Assembly: GCF_029690065.1 (NCBI RefSeq)
Contig: NZ_CP121463.1
Span: forward strand, 2,232,001 to 2,296,000
Direction: 5' to 3'
DNA: 64,000 bases
DNA from: Arthrobacter sp. Y-9
GTDB lineage: Bacteria; Actinomycetota; Actinomycetes; Actinomycetales; Micrococcaceae
Part shown: piece by piece, positions 35,634-43,976 of the stretch
Numbering within the stretch: position 1 is the first letter of the stretch
Layout of the letters: every line of letters starts with the position of its first letter
The notes under the pieces: generated by a model
Told to the model about the DNA's origin: nothing
The model's input: the letters and a program-made list of their open reading frames with translations, nothing else
Database searches by the model: none
Made by a program: the position numbers and the translations under genes

Positions 35634-36353
35634 ATGGACACTTCAAGTGGCGTCGGCGTCATCGACAAAGCGGCTCAGGTTCTCGACGCTCTCGAGGCCG
35701 GACCGACCACCCTGGCACAGCTGGTCGCTGCCACCGGACTCGCACGTCCCACCGTGCACCGGCTCGCCCTCGCTCTGGTGCACCACCGCCTGGTGAGCCG
35801 CGACATGCAGGGCCGCTTCGTGCTGGGCAGCCGCCTCGTCGAGCTGGCATCCGCAGCCGGCGAGGACCGTCTGATCGCCTCCGCCGGCCCGGTGCTCCTC
35901 CAGCTGCGGGACGCCACCGGCGAATCCGCCCAGATCTTCCGCCGCCAGGGCGAATGGCGCGTCTGCGTCGCGTCCGCGGAGCGCCCCGTCGGCTTGCGGG
36001 ACACCATCCCCGTCGGCACCCAGCTGTCCATGAAGGCCGGCTCCGCCGCCCAGGTGCTGCTCGCGTGGGAGGACCACGACCGCCTGCTCGAGGGCCTGCA
36101 GAACGCCCGCTTCACCCCCACCGTCCTCGCCGGCGTACGACGCCGCGGCTGGGCTCAGAGCCTCGGCGAACGCGAGCCGGGAGTCGCCTCCGTCTCGGCC
36201 CCCGTGCGCGGCCCGTCCGGCCGCGTGATCGCCGCCGTCTCGATCTCCGGACCGATCGAGCGCCTCACCCGTCAGCCGGGCCGGATGCACGCCGAGGTCG
36301 TCTGCAACGCCGGGCGCCTGCTCACCGAAGCCTTGCGCAAGGGCAACGACTGA
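35634..36353 (+). CDS. IclR-family transcriptional regulator (LtbR/NdgR type)
   Basis: This 239-aa regulator has an N-terminal winged helix (VIDKAAQVLDALEAGPTT, then LAQLVAATGLARPTVHRL) and a C-terminal IclR effector domain with GTQLSMKAGSAAQVLLAW. A divergent position next to leuC matches the LtbR/NdgR regulators that control leucine and other amino acid genes in actinobacteria. A TTG start at 35613 is possible, but ATG 35634 sits 6 nt after a good -10 box and begins the conserved sequence. Leucine or a related metabolite as effector is inferred from the group. Confidence 0.88.
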   Translation: MDTSSGVGVIDKAAQVLDALEAGPTTLAQLVAATGLARPTVHRLALALVHHRLVSRDMQGRFVLGSRLVELASAAGEDRLIASAGPVLLQLRDATGESAQIFRRQGEWRVCVASAERPVGLRDTIPVGTQLSMKAGSAAQVLLAWEDHDRLLEGLQNARFTPTVLAGVRRRGWAQSLGEREPGVASVSAPVRGPSGRVIAAVSISGPIERLTRQPGRMHAEVVCNAGRLLTEALRKGND

Positions 36354-36368
36354 GGCACGGTTGACGTC

Positions 36369-36908
36369 ATGACCGAGCCGCACCGCTACGCCGTCTTCCT
36401 CCGCGGGATCAACGTGGGAGGGATCAACATCCGGATGGAGGAGCTCAAGGCCTGCCTGGGCGAGGGCCCTTTCCAGAACGTGAAGACGCTGCTGGCCACG
36501 GGGAACGTGATCCTGGAGGCGGATTCCGGGCCGGAAGTCGTGAAGAAGGCCTGCGAGGACGCCCTGCGGGCCCGGTTCGGCTACGACGCCTGGGTGATCG
36601 TCACGGACCGCGAGGAGATCGACCGGATCGTCGAGGCCACCCCGTATCCCGCCGACGATCCCGAGCAGCACTCCTACGTCACCCTGGCCAGCGATCCTCA
36701 GGTCCTGGACTCCCTGATCGAGGCCGCTTCGGCCCTCGGCCCCACGGGCATCGTCCGCCTGACACCGGGTGCCATCGCGACCCAGGTGGCCGTGGGATCC
36801 AGCACGGACGCTCCCGTCTCCAAACTCATGGCACGGGCCGCCTACAAGCCCTACACCACGACCCGGAACCTCCGGACGCTCCTCAAGGTCCAGGCCGCCC
36901 TCGCCTGA
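36369..36908 (+). CDS. DUF1697-family protein
   Basis: This 179-aa protein matches DUF1697: RYAVFLRGINVGGINIRM at the start, then the LLATGNVILEA segment and a late KLMARAAYKPYTTTRN motif. No catalytic role is established for the family. It begins 15 bp after the IclR gene and is probably cotranscribed with it, though a functional tie is not evident. Confidence 0.85.
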   Translation: MTEPHRYAVFLRGINVGGINIRMEELKACLGEGPFQNVKTLLATGNVILEADSGPEVVKKACEDALRARFGYDAWVIVTDREEIDRIVEATPYPADDPEQHSYVTLASDPQVLDSLIEAASALGPTGIVRLTPGAIATQVAVGSSTDAPVSKLMARAAYKPYTTTRNLRTLLKVQAALA

Positions 36909-36986
36909 GGGCCGCGCGTCTCTCGCGCCGCCCGAACCCACACCCACACGCCCCCCACGAGCCCCACGCCCCCGCACCCCCACCTG

Positions 36987-37056
36987 CCGAGTTCGGGGGG
37001 TCGTTCCGAGCGCGGTGGCTGCAACCCCTGTTTTCGGAACAAACCCCCGAACTCGG
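36987..37056. repeat. Long imperfect intergenic palindrome with extra half-copies
   Basis: The arms 36987-37009 and 37034-37056 pair over 23 positions with 2 mismatches, loop 24 nt. The right-arm end CGAACTCGG recurs about 50 bp downstream (in the CACACGAACTCGGCGAAC stretch before 37120), so part of the element is repeated. The surrounding 274-bp gap between the DUF1697 gene and the tRNA cluster holds no gene. It may terminate the iclR-DUF1697 message or be a dispersed palindromic element. Confidence 0.6.
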
Positions 37057-37143
37057 TGAAGGCGCATCATGAGCGGACGTCCACAACGGGCGAACTCACA
37101 CACGAACTCGGCGAACAGCGGGCAGCCGAACAGGCTTAAACGC

Positions 37144-37177
37144 AAGAATCCCCGGCCCATGAGGACCGGGGATTCTT
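37144..37177 (-). terminator. Terminator of the tRNA cluster
   Basis: The arms 37144-37155 and 37166-37177 form a perfect 12-bp stem with a 10-nt loop. It starts 6 bp after the 3' end of the last tRNA-Glu on the minus strand. Confidence 0.75.
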
Positions 37178-37182
37178 CGTGG

Positions 37183-37255
37183 TGACCCCAGCGGGATTCG
37201 AACCCGCGTTACCGCCGTGAGAGGGCGGCGTACTAGGCCGCTATACGATGGGGCC
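37183..37255 (-). tRNA. tRNA-Glu (CTC), copy 1
   Basis: This is a 73-nt tRNA with acceptor GGCCCCA pairing with TGGGGTC (one G-T wobble), discriminator A, anticodon loop CTCTCAC flanked by a CCGCC/GGCGG stem, and the T-loop GGTTCGAATCC. CCA is not encoded. The sequence is identical to the copy at 37358-37430. It lies near gltX, whose product charges it. Confidence 0.97.
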
Positions 37256-37357
37256 GAGCACTTGCGGCTTTCGTTCCGGAGAACGGCGCCGCACCGATTG
37301 TCGCCTGCGAACAGACGTGAAGACCATCCACCCGGCACGCCGCGTGAATGGATTTCG

Positions 37358-37430
37358 TGACCCCAGCGGGATTCGAACCCGCGTTACCGCCGTGAGAGGG
37401 CGGCGTACTAGGCCGCTATACGATGGGGCC
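37358..37430 (-). tRNA. tRNA-Glu (CTC), copy 2
   Basis: This is an exact duplicate of the tRNA-Glu 102 bp downstream on the same strand. The spacer between the two copies is unrelated to the sequence upstream of this copy, so only the gene itself is duplicated or maintained identical. It is transcribed with tRNA-Gln from the promoter at 37632-37660. Confidence 0.97.
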
Positions 37431-37495
37431 AGTACTTTTCGGAGGATCAGAGAAAACTCGATCTTCCGGCTGTTTTTCCCGAAGGAAATCCTGCG

Positions 37496-37567
37496 CTGGG
37501 ATACCAGGACTCGAACCTAGAATGACGGTACCAGAAACCGTAGTGTTGCCAATTACACCATATCCCA
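37496..37567 (-). tRNA. tRNA-Gln (CTG)
   Basis: This 72-nt tRNA begins TGGGATA paired with TATCCCA, discriminator G. The anticodon loop TTCTGGT sits in an ACGGT/ACCGT stem, giving anticodon CTG. The D-arm GGTGTAATTGGCA and T-loop GGTTCGAGTCC are standard. In most actinobacteria it is mischarged with Glu by GltX and corrected by GatCAB; no glutaminyl-tRNA synthetase is seen here. Confidence 0.97.
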
Positions 37568-37631
37568 TCGGCATTTCAGGGCATTCGCCGGTTCCCCTTG
37601 CGGTTCGCCGTGCCCCTCAGCACGAGTAATT

Positions 37632-37660
37632 ACTTTACCTGTTCGCCTGGCCGCTGACAA
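37632..37660 (-). promoter_or_regulatory. Promoter of the tRNA-Gln/Glu cluster
   Basis: Read on the minus strand, TTGTCA (37655-37660), a 17-bp spacer and TAAAGT (37632-37637) form a near-consensus sigma70-type promoter. It lies about 65 bp upstream of the tRNA-Gln 5' end, within the gap after the HAD gene. Confidence 0.7.
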
Positions 37661-37681
37661 ATCGGCGGCCGGAGCGGTGGA

Positions 37682-38536
37682 TCACACCGCGTCACCGACG
37701 CTCAGGGACTCCCTCGCCGGGTCGTCGAGACCGAGCAGAGCCGGCACCTCGGACAAGGAACGGATGGTCAGTCGCTCCCCGGCGGGCCGCACGAATCCGG
37801 GCACGGGAGAGTTCCCGGAGCTGCCGCTGCCGGGGATGCCGCGATCCAGGTACACGCCCTTCAGCCCGGCGGCCACGGCGCCGTCGTGATCCACCACCGG
37901 GTTGTCCCCCACATACCAGCACTCCGCGGGCGGCACGGCCAGCCGGCGCGCGCCCTCGTGGAAGATGGCGGGGTCGGGCTTGGTCACGCCGAGGGTGTCG
38001 GTCCCCACCACCACGGTGATGCGGGACAGCCCGGCGTAGCCCAGCTTGGCCCGCTGGAACGCCTCCACGTTGTTGCTGACGGCCCCATACGGGATACCGT
38101 GCGCGTCGAGGAGATCGAGGACGGGGAGCACGTCCGGGAACGGGGTCACCCCGGTCTCGGCGAGCTGCGCGAACCGCAGCACCCAGCGCAGGGCGAGCTC
38201 GTCGTCGACGGTCAGGCCGAGCGGCTCCGCGGCGCGGTGCAGCCGCAGGATCCGCATGGACTGGAAGTCCAGCCGGCCGGTGAGGTAGTCGTCGTAGGCG
38301 CCGGTGACGTCCTGCACGAAGTGCTCACTGAACGCCAGCCAGCGACGGCGGGCCTCGGCGTCGTGCGCGGAAAGTCCCGCGCCGTCCGCGGCGGGCACGC
38401 CGGAACCCAGCCCCAGGGACGCCAGCGCCCCGGGCGGCAGGACCTCGAGGAGGCTGCCGCCCAGGGCGCGGGTCATGGCGGAGGCCAGGTCCACGAGGGT
38501 GTCATCGATGTCGAACAGGACTCCCGTGGGGACCAT
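37682..38536 (-). CDS. HAD-superfamily hydrolase
   Basis: This 284-aa phosphatase-type protein has HAD motif I LFDIDDTLVDL at residues 7-17 (nucleophile Asp and acid Asp two residues later), the motif II region VSNN near 155, the motif III lysine in TKPDPAIF, and motif IV VGDNPVVD. A helical cap follows motif I. A C-terminal tail adds a Pro/Gly/Ser-rich stretch before residue 260. The substrate is unknown; the family covers phosphoglycolate and nucleotide phosphatases. It starts 8 bp after gltX, so it is in the same operon. Confidence 0.85.
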   Translation of the reverse strand: MVPTGVLFDIDDTLVDLASAMTRALGGSLLEVLPPGALASLGLGSGVPAADGAGLSAHDAEARRRWLAFSEHFVQDVTGAYDDYLTGRLDFQSMRILRLHRAAEPLGLTVDDELALRWVLRFAQLAETGVTPFPDVLPVLDLLDAHGIPYGAVSNNVEAFQRAKLGYAGLSRITVVVGTDTLGVTKPDPAIFHEGARRLAVPPAECWYVGDNPVVDHDGAVAAGLKGVYLDRGIPGSGSSGNSPVPGFVRPAGERLTIRSLSEVPALLGLDDPARESLSVGDAV

Positions 38537-38544
38537 GGCCGGCC

Positions 38545-40062
38545 TCAGCGGGTGGCGCGGAACGCGCGGAGACGGGCCAGGGACGAGTCCTTCCCCAGGA
38601 TCACCATCGACTCGAACAGCGGCGGGGAGATCCGGCGGCCGGAGAGGGCCGTGCGGACCGGGCCGAAGGCCAGGCGGGGCTTGAGTCCCAGGCCGTCCAC
38701 CAGAGCGCCTCGCAGGGCCTCCTGGATGGTCTCGGCGTTCCAGTCCTCCAGGGCGTCCAGCGCGTCGACCGCGGCGTCCAGGGCCTCGCCGGCGTTCTCC
38801 GGCATGCCCTTCAGCGCGTCATCCGCGACGTCGATCGCGTCATCGGCCTTGAAGAGGAAGGCGAGCATCTCCGGGGCCTCGCCCAGCAGGGTGATGCGCT
38901 CCTGGACCAGCGGGGCGGCTTCGGTGAGGATCTCCTCCTCGCGACCGGTGAGGGTCTCCCCCACCAGGCCCGCGGCGCGCAGGTACGGCACCAGGCGGTT
39001 GCGGAAGTCCTCGGCGCCGAGGAGACGGATGTGCGTGCCGTTGATGGCGTCCGCCTTCTTCTGGTCGAAGCGCGCCGGGTTGGCCAGGACATCGTGGATG
39101 TCGAAGTTCTCCACGAGCTGGTCCACCGTGAAGATGTCCTCGTCGGCGGACAGCGACCAGCCGAGCAGGGCCAGGTAGTTCAGCAGGCCCTCCGGGATGA
39201 AGCCGCGGTCCCGCTGCAGGAAGAGGCTGGACTGCGGGTCGCGCTTGGAGAGCTTCTTGTTGCCCTCGCCCATGACGTACGGCAGGTGACCGAAGAGCGG
39301 CATGTACTCGGCGACACCGATGGCGTACAGCGCACGGTAGAGCGCGATCTGGCGCGGCGTGGAGGACAGCAGGTCCTCGCCGCGGAGCACGTGCGTCACG
39401 CCCATGAGCGCGTCGTCCACCGGGTTCACCAGGGTGTAGAGGGGCTGGCCGTTGGCGCGGACCACCACGAAGTCCGGGACGGAGCCGGCCTTGAAGGTGA
39501 TCTCGCCGCGCACCAGGTCGGTGAAGGTGAGGTCTTCGTCCGGCATGCGCAGGCGCAGCACGGGCTCGCGGCCCTCCGCCTTGAACGCCGCCACCTGCTC
39601 CTCGCTCAGCTCGCGGTCGAAGCCGTCGTAGCCGAGCTTCGGATCGCGGCCTGCGGCGCGGTGCCGGGCCTCGATCTCCTCCGGGGTGGAGTAGGACTCG
39701 TAGACGTGCCCGCCGGCGACCAGCTTGGCGATGACGTCCTGGTAGATCTCACCGCGCTGCGACTGCCGGTACGGCTCGTGCGGGCCACCGGTCACGACGC
39801 CTTCATCCCAGGTGATCCCGAGCCACGCCAGGGCCTCGAGGAGCTGCTGGTAGCTCTCCTCCGAGTCGCGCTGCTGATCCGTGTCTTCGATGCGGAAGAT
39901 CATCTTGCCGCCGGTGTGGCGGGCGTAGGCCCAGTTGAACAGGGCGGTGCGGATCAGGCCGACGTGCGGGGTGCCCGTGGGAGACGGGCAGAAGCGCACG
40001 CGGACAGGCGTGGTGTCATCGACGCTGGGGATTTCGGAGCCAAGGCGTTCAGCGGTAGTCAT
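38545..40062 (-). CDS. gltX: Glutamyl-tRNA synthetase
   Basis: This class I synthetase (505 aa) charges tRNA-Glu and, in organisms without GlnRS, tRNA-Gln. The HIGH-type motif reads [19 protein letters not shown] (residues 23-41) and the KMSKS-type motif [11 protein letters not shown] lies near residue 265. [15 protein letters not shown] follows the first motif as in other GluRS. The C-terminal helical anticodon-binding region is complete. Its neighbours are two tRNA-Glu genes and one tRNA-Gln gene, so enzyme and substrates are clustered, though in separate transcripts. Confidence 0.97.
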   Translation of the reverse strand: MTTAERLGSEIPSVDDTTPVRVRFCPSPTGTPHVGLIRTALFNWAYARHTGGKMIFRIEDTDQQRDSEESYQQLLEALAWLGITWDEGVVTGGPHEPYRQSQRGEIYQDVIAKLVAGGHVYESYSTPEEIEARHRAAGRDPKLGYDGFDRELSEEQVAAFKAEGREPVLRLRMPDEDLTFTDLVRGEITFKAGSVPDFVVVRANGQPLYTLVNPVDDALMGVTHVLRGEDLLSSTPRQIALYRALYAIGVAEYMPLFGHLPYVMGEGNKKLSKRDPQSSLFLQRDRGFIPEGLLNYLALLGWSLSADEDIFTVDQLVENFDIHDVLANPARFDQKKADAINGTHIRLLGAEDFRNRLVPYLRAAGLVGETLTGREEEILTEAAPLVQERITLLGEAPEMLAFLFKADDAIDVADDALKGMPENAGEALDAAVDALDALEDWNAETIQEALRGALVDGLGLKPRLAFGPVRTALSGRRISPPLFESMVILGKDSSLARLRAFRATR

Positions 40063-40156
40063 AGTGGTTCTAACTTTACGTCAGTTCCATTGACGTTTTC
40101 GGGCAGCCCCATTTACGCGCTGGCCGCCTGAGCGCCCTGGAGATAACCGCGGCTCA

Positions 40157-40215
40157 GTCCGGACAGCGCGACGGCGCGTCGCGGCTTCCGCCGCCACGCG
40201 CCGTCATGCCCGGAC
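40157..40215 (-). terminator. Imperfect hairpin downstream of the FAH gene
   Basis: GTCCGG (40157-40162) pairs with CCGGAC (40210-40215) and GACGGCGCG (40170-40178) with CGCGCCGTC (40197-40205), giving a two-part stem. It lies 29 bp past the FAH stop on the minus strand and 95 bp upstream of gltX, so it probably separates the two transcripts. Confidence 0.5.
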
Positions 40216-40244
40216 AGGCCGTCCGGGAGGCTCGGGTGGGACGC

Positions 40245-41021
40245 TTAGCGCCGCACCACCGGGTTGGTCAGGGTCCCGATACCCTCGATCTCCACGGAGA
40301 CCCGGTCCCCCTCATTCAGCAGCCCGACGCCGGCCGGGGTGCCCGTGAGGATGACATCGCCGGGCAGGAGAGTGAACGCGCGGGACACCTCGGCGACGAG
40401 TTCCTTGACACCCCAGACCATGTCCGCGGTGTTGCCGTCCTGCTTGACCTCACCGTTGACCAGGGTGCGCAGGCCGAGCGACTCGGTGTCCAGCTCGGTC
40501 TCGATCCACGGACCCAGGGGCGCGGAGCCATCGAAGCCCTTGGCGCGGGCCCACTGCTTCTCGCGGCGCTGCACGTCGCGGGCGGTGAGGTCGTTGGCGC
40601 AGGTGTAGCCGAAGATGACCTCGTCGGCGCGCTCCACCGGGACGTCCTTGCAGATGCGGCCGATCACGACGGCGAGCTCGCCCTCGAAGGAGATCTCATC
40701 GCTGAATTCAGGGAGGAAGACGGGCTCACCGGGGCCGATCACGGAGGTGTTGGGCTTGAAGAAGAGCAGCGGCTCCTCGGGGACCTCATTGCCCAGCTCA
40801 GCGGCGTGTTCGGCGTAGTTGCGGCCGACACCCACCACCTTGCTGCGCGGGATGATCGGGGCCACGAGGCGGACGTCGACGAGCGGGTGGGTGGTTCCGG
40901 TCCGCTCGACACCGTTGAAGAACGGGTCGCCGTGGATGACGGTCACGGTCTCGGACCCGGCGGGGCCGTCGACGATGCCGTACTGGGGTTCGGAGTCAAG
41001 GACGAAACGGGCGATACGCAT
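40245..41021 (-). CDS. Fumarylacetoacetate hydrolase family protein
   Basis: This 258-aa protein of the FAH superfamily has members that cleave or decarboxylate 2-oxo acids and acylpyruvates with a divalent metal. The metal ligands are in SFEGELAVVIGR (two Glu) and the YTCANDLTARDVQ segment (Asp). KVVGVGRNYAEHAAEL and the C-terminal GDVILTGTPAGVG are the other family hallmarks. Context gives no substrate; acylpyruvase or oxaloacetate decarboxylase are likely options. The ATG at 41021 matches the family start MRIARF. Confidence 0.88.
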   Translation of the reverse strand: MRIARFVLDSEPQYGIVDGPAGSETVTVIHGDPFFNGVERTGTTHPLVDVRLVAPIIPRSKVVGVGRNYAEHAAELGNEVPEEPLLFFKPNTSVIGPGEPVFLPEFSDEISFEGELAVVIGRICKDVPVERADEVIFGYTCANDLTARDVQRREKQWARAKGFDGSAPLGPWIETELDTESLGLRTLVNGEVKQDGNTADMVWGVKELVAEVSRAFTLLPGDVILTGTPAGVGLLNEGDRVSVEIEGIGTLTNPVVRR

Positions 41022-41064
41022 GGTGCTAAGTCTAGGGCGCGAGGGAACACCCCCTGTCCCGTGA

Positions 41065-41128
41065 TTCTGCGCCCTGATTCACCGAGCGCGCCTCAATCGG
41101 GGCGCGGAAACCGATTTCGGGCGCAGAA
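41065..41128. repeat. Intergenic palindrome between the FAH and TetR genes
   Basis: TTCTGCGCCC (41065-41074) and GGGCGCAGAA (41119-41128) are a perfect 10-bp inverted repeat around a 44-nt interior with partial further pairing (CCGAGCGCG against GGCGCGG). It sits 20 bp past the TetR stop (minus strand), so terminator function is possible. Confidence 0.5.
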
Positions 41129-41147
41129 CGAGGCTCGGCCCGGCACC

Positions 41148-41771
41148 TCAGCCCGGCAGTTCGGCCCCGTCCCGGACGCTGAGCACTCCGGCCAGGTCCA
41201 GATCATCGGCGGTGCCGTCCACGCCGGCCCGCGAGAGGAGCGCCGCCCCCAGTGCCGTGCTCCAGAAGGTGCGGGCCTCGGCCTCGAGGGGCCGCGCCGT
41301 CGACCACCCCCGGCCGTCGATCTGCTGCCGCAGGAACCGCTCCGACTGGCGGAACAGCAGGTGCAGGTGGTGATCGACCACGGGAGCGAGTTCCGGCTTG
41401 GCGACCCCGGTCGCGAGGGCTTTCGCCACGAGGGGAAGCGCGGGAAGGGCCAGCACGGCCCGGGAGATGTTCCGGCGGAACGCCCCGGCGTCGGGAGCCT
41501 GCCGCCCGATCCGCTCGACCCTCCGCGTCTCCTGCAGCAGCACCAGGAAGGCGGCTTGCAGGAGCAGCGAGTCCTTGGATCCGAAGTGATACGTGACCTG
41601 GTTGGGGAAGACCCCGGCCTCGCGGGCGATCTCCGCCACGCTCACGTCAAGGCTCCGCCGTTCCGAACAGAGCCGGGCGGCCGCGGCCATCAGGCGGTTC
41701 CGGGTGGCGCGGCCCCGCTCCCCTCCCGAGGAGAGGGCTGCTGCGGACGCCGGGTGTCGTTCGACGATCAT
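41148..41771 (-). CDS. TetR-family transcriptional regulator
   Basis: This 207-aa repressor has an N-terminal TetR helix-turn-helix (VSVAEIAREAGVFPNQ, then VTYHFGSKDSLLLQAAF, about residues 44-76). The ligand-binding C-terminal half is variable and gives no ligand. A TTG at 41777 is in frame, but ATG 41771 lies 6 nt after the -10 box TACAAT (minus strand, 41778-41783), so a leaderless message starting at this ATG is likely. It is divergent from a ketoacyl synthase gene over two operators, which it probably binds. Confidence 0.88.
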   Translation of the reverse strand: MIVERHPASAAALSSGGERGRATRNRLMAAAARLCSERRSLDVSVAEIAREAGVFPNQVTYHFGSKDSLLLQAAFLVLLQETRRVERIGRQAPDAGAFRRNISRAVLALPALPLVAKALATGVAKPELAPVVDHHLHLLFRQSERFLRQQIDGRGWSTARPLEAEARTFWSTALGAALLSRAGVDGTADDLDLAGVLSVRDGAELPG

Positions 41772-41778
41772 CCTCAAA

Positions 41779-41820
41779 TTGTATGTGATACAACTTTAAG
41801 CATTGTTGTATCGCATACAA
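41779..41820. promoter_or_regulatory. Double operator between the TetR and ketoacyl synthase genes
   Basis: Two 15-bp palindromes of form TTGTAT-N3-ATACAA lie at 41779-41793 and 41806-41820, centres 27 bp apart. Together, 41779-41794 and 41805-41820 are inverted copies matching at 15 of 16 positions. The first overlaps the -10 box of the TetR gene; the second ends 13 bp before the ketoacyl synthase ATG. The AT-rich sequence stands out in the GC-rich surroundings. A TetR site repressing both genes is the natural reading. Confidence 0.85.
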
Positions 41821-41833
41821 GAAAGGCGATCCC

Positions 41834-43060
41834 ATGGAATCCTCCGATGTGGTCATCACCGGCCTCGGCGCCATCACTCCCCTGGGCCAGGACGTCCCCA
41901 CGACCTGGGCCGCGCTTCTGACCGGCGGCTCCGGGCTGGGCATCGTCACCCTGCCGGGCACCGGGATCGCCGCGCTGGCCCCGCAGGTCGCGGGCCGGAT
42001 GGCAGCGGATCCGGCCACCCTGCTGGACCCTGTCCAGGCCAAGCGGCTCGACCGCTCCCAGCAAGCGGCCCTCGTGGCCACGGCGGAGGCGTGGGCGGAC
42101 GCGGGGACACCCGACGTCGACCCGGCCCGTTTCGCCGTCGCCATCGGCACGGGCATCGGCGGGGTGACCACGCTCCTCGAGCAGGACGACGTGCTGGAAA
42201 CGTCGGGGCAGCGCCGCGTCTCCCCGCGGACCATCCCGATGCTCATGCCCAATGCCGCGGCTGCGACCGTCAGCATCCAGTACGGCGCCCGCGCCGGCGC
42301 GTACACCCCGGTGTCGGCCTGCTCGTCGGGCGCCGAGGCCATCGCACTCGGGGCCCGGCTCATCAGGTCTGGCGAGGCGGACGTGGTCATTGCGGGCGGA
42401 ACCGAGGCCGCCATCGCACTGATCACCGTGGCCGGATTCGCCCAGACCCGCGCCCTTGCGCAGCCCGGCGAAGACCCCGCTTCCGCCTCCCGGCCCTTCG
42501 CCGCCGACCGGCGGGGTTTCGTGCTCTCCGAAGGCGCCGCCGTCGTCGTCCTGGAGAGCGCCGAGCATGCGCGACGCCGCGGCGCGGCGGTTCACGCCGT
42601 CCTGGCCGGGGCGGGCATCACCTCCGACGCACACCACATCACGGCCCCGGCACCGGACGGTTCGGGGCAGACCGCCGCCATGCGCAAGGCCCTCGCCCAG
42701 GCGGGGCTGCGCCCGGAGGACATCTCCCACGTCAACGCGCACGCGACCGGGACGCCGGTGGGCGATTCCGGCGAGGCCCACGCGATCCGCGAGGTCTTCG
42801 GACGGGCCACGGTCACCGCGCCGAAAGCCGCCCTGGGCCACCTGTTCGGGGCCGCAGGGGCGATCGAGGCGCTCCTGGCGGTCCTGAGCGTGGAACACGG
42901 GGTCGTCCCGCCCACCCGGAACCTCTCTCCGGACACGGTGGACCCGGACATCGATCTGGACCTCGTGGTCGAACGCCGGGAGGCGCCTCAGGACGCGGTG
43001 CTGAGCAATTCCTTCGGCTTCGGCGGGCAGAACGTGTCGCTCGTGATCACCCGGGCCTAG
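41834..43060 (+). CDS. 3-oxoacyl-ACP synthase II (KAS II/FabF type)
   Basis: This 408-aa condensing enzyme has all three catalytic residues: Cys163 in VSACSSGAEA, His303 in NAHATGTPVGD and His336 in KAALGHLFGAAG. The N-terminal VVITGLGAITPLG and the C-terminal NSFGFGGQN loop are typical of FabF. It is not next to acyl carrier protein, fabD or fabH, and it has its own TetR control, so it may be a second, inducible KAS for special acyl chains rather than the housekeeping enzyme. Its stop overlaps the convergent metallo-hydrolase stop within CTAG. Confidence 0.9.
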   Translation: MESSDVVITGLGAITPLGQDVPTTWAALLTGGSGLGIVTLPGTGIAALAPQVAGRMAADPATLLDPVQAKRLDRSQQAALVATAEAWADAGTPDVDPARFAVAIGTGIGGVTTLLEQDDVLETSGQRRVSPRTIPMLMPNAAAATVSIQYGARAGAYTPVSACSSGAEAIALGARLIRSGEADVVIAGGTEAAIALITVAGFAQTRALAQPGEDPASASRPFAADRRGFVLSEGAAVVVLESAEHARRRGAAVHAVLAGAGITSDAHHITAPAPDGSGQTAAMRKALAQAGLRPEDISHVNAHATGTPVGDSGEAHAIREVFGRATVTAPKAALGHLFGAAGAIEALLAVLSVEHGVVPPTRNLSPDTVDPDIDLDLVVERREAPQDAVLSNSFGFGGQNVSLVITRA

Positions 43061-43953
43061 CCGTCGCGGGACTCCCGCAGGTACCGCAACTGCGCTTCGA
43101 TGCTCAGCCGCGCGGCGCGCCGCACCCCGTCCGGCACGTCGGGGTAGACGGCGGCGGTGACCGCGTCGACGTCGTCACCCACGGCGGCGACGGCACGGCG
43201 CACCTCGGCGAGCCGGGACAGGCGGTGCTCCAAGTACTCCCGCACGACGACGCCGAGGTCCCCACCCAGCCCGCCGTGGGCCGGGAACAGGGTCACCGGA
43301 GCCCCGGCGTCCTCCGCGAGGGCGGCCAGCTTCCCGAGGCTGGCGAGGTAGTCGGCGACCGTGCCGTCCGGGTGGTCCAGCATCGTGGTGCCGGTGCCGA
43401 GGATCGTGTCACCGCTCAAGAGGCCGCCGCCATCCGGTCCCCCGTCCTCGCTGGACGCCTCGACACCCCGCACGTGGAAGCAAAGTGAATCGGAGGTGTG
43501 GCCCGGCGTCGCGATCACGCGGATCTCCCGATCACCCGCCGTCAGGACCTCCCCGTCCAGCAACGGTTCGGCGGCGCGGCAGAAGTCCGGGGACGCGGCC
43601 CGCACCGGTGCGCCGGTCAGCTCCCGGAGCCGGTCGATCCCCGCGGTGTGGTCGGCGTGGCGGTGCGTGACCAGGATCAACACCGGACGGAGAGCCGCCA
43701 GCGCCGCCAGATGGGCCTCGTCCTCGGGTCCGGGATCCACGATCACACAGGAACCGTCCGGCCCGATCACATAGCTCTGCGTGCCGCGCAGGCTCATGGG
43801 CCCGGGGTTCGGAGCGAGCAGCACGCGAAGGCCGGGGCCGGCGTCGCTCAGGACGCCCGGAAGCAGCTCGGCGGGCAGAGGCAGCTCGGCGGCAGAAGGC
43901 TCAGACTGAGGTTCAGACACGGGAGGGACGGCGTCAGGAGTGGTGTCCGGCAT
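43057..43953 (-). CDS. Metallo-beta-lactamase-fold hydrolase
   Basis: This 298-aa MBL-fold protein has the zinc-binding THRHADHTAG motif near residue 96, a later ATPGHTSDSLCF histidine, SGDTILGTGTTML with the bridging Asp, and FPAHGG. The sequence resembles LACTB2/glyoxalase II-like hydrolases, including a C-terminal helical segment of about 70 residues. The first 30 residues are Pro/Glu-rich and probably disordered. The substrate is unknown. The gene converges on the ketoacyl synthase with a 4-nt overlap. Confidence 0.88.
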   Translation of the reverse strand: MPDTTPDAVPPVSEPQSEPSAAELPLPAELLPGVLSDAGPGLRVLLAPNPGPMSLRGTQSYVIGPDGSCVIVDPGPEDEAHLAALAALRPVLILVTHRHADHTAGIDRLRELTGAPVRAASPDFCRAAEPLLDGEVLTAGDREIRVIATPGHTSDSLCFHVRGVEASSEDGGPDGGGLLSGDTILGTGTTMLDHPDGTVADYLASLGKLAALAEDAGAPVTLFPAHGGLGGDLGVVVREYLEHRLSRLAEVRRAVAAVGDDVDAVTAAVYPDVPDGVRRAARLSIEAQLRYLRESRDG

Positions 43954-43976
43954 GAGGACAGCTTGCCAGATACGGC

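Noticed and set aside
37183-37430. Mobile-element attachment site at the duplicated tRNA-Glu genes
   Set aside because: Only 102 bp separates the copies and no integrase or foreign gene lies between or beside them; simple gene duplication explains it.
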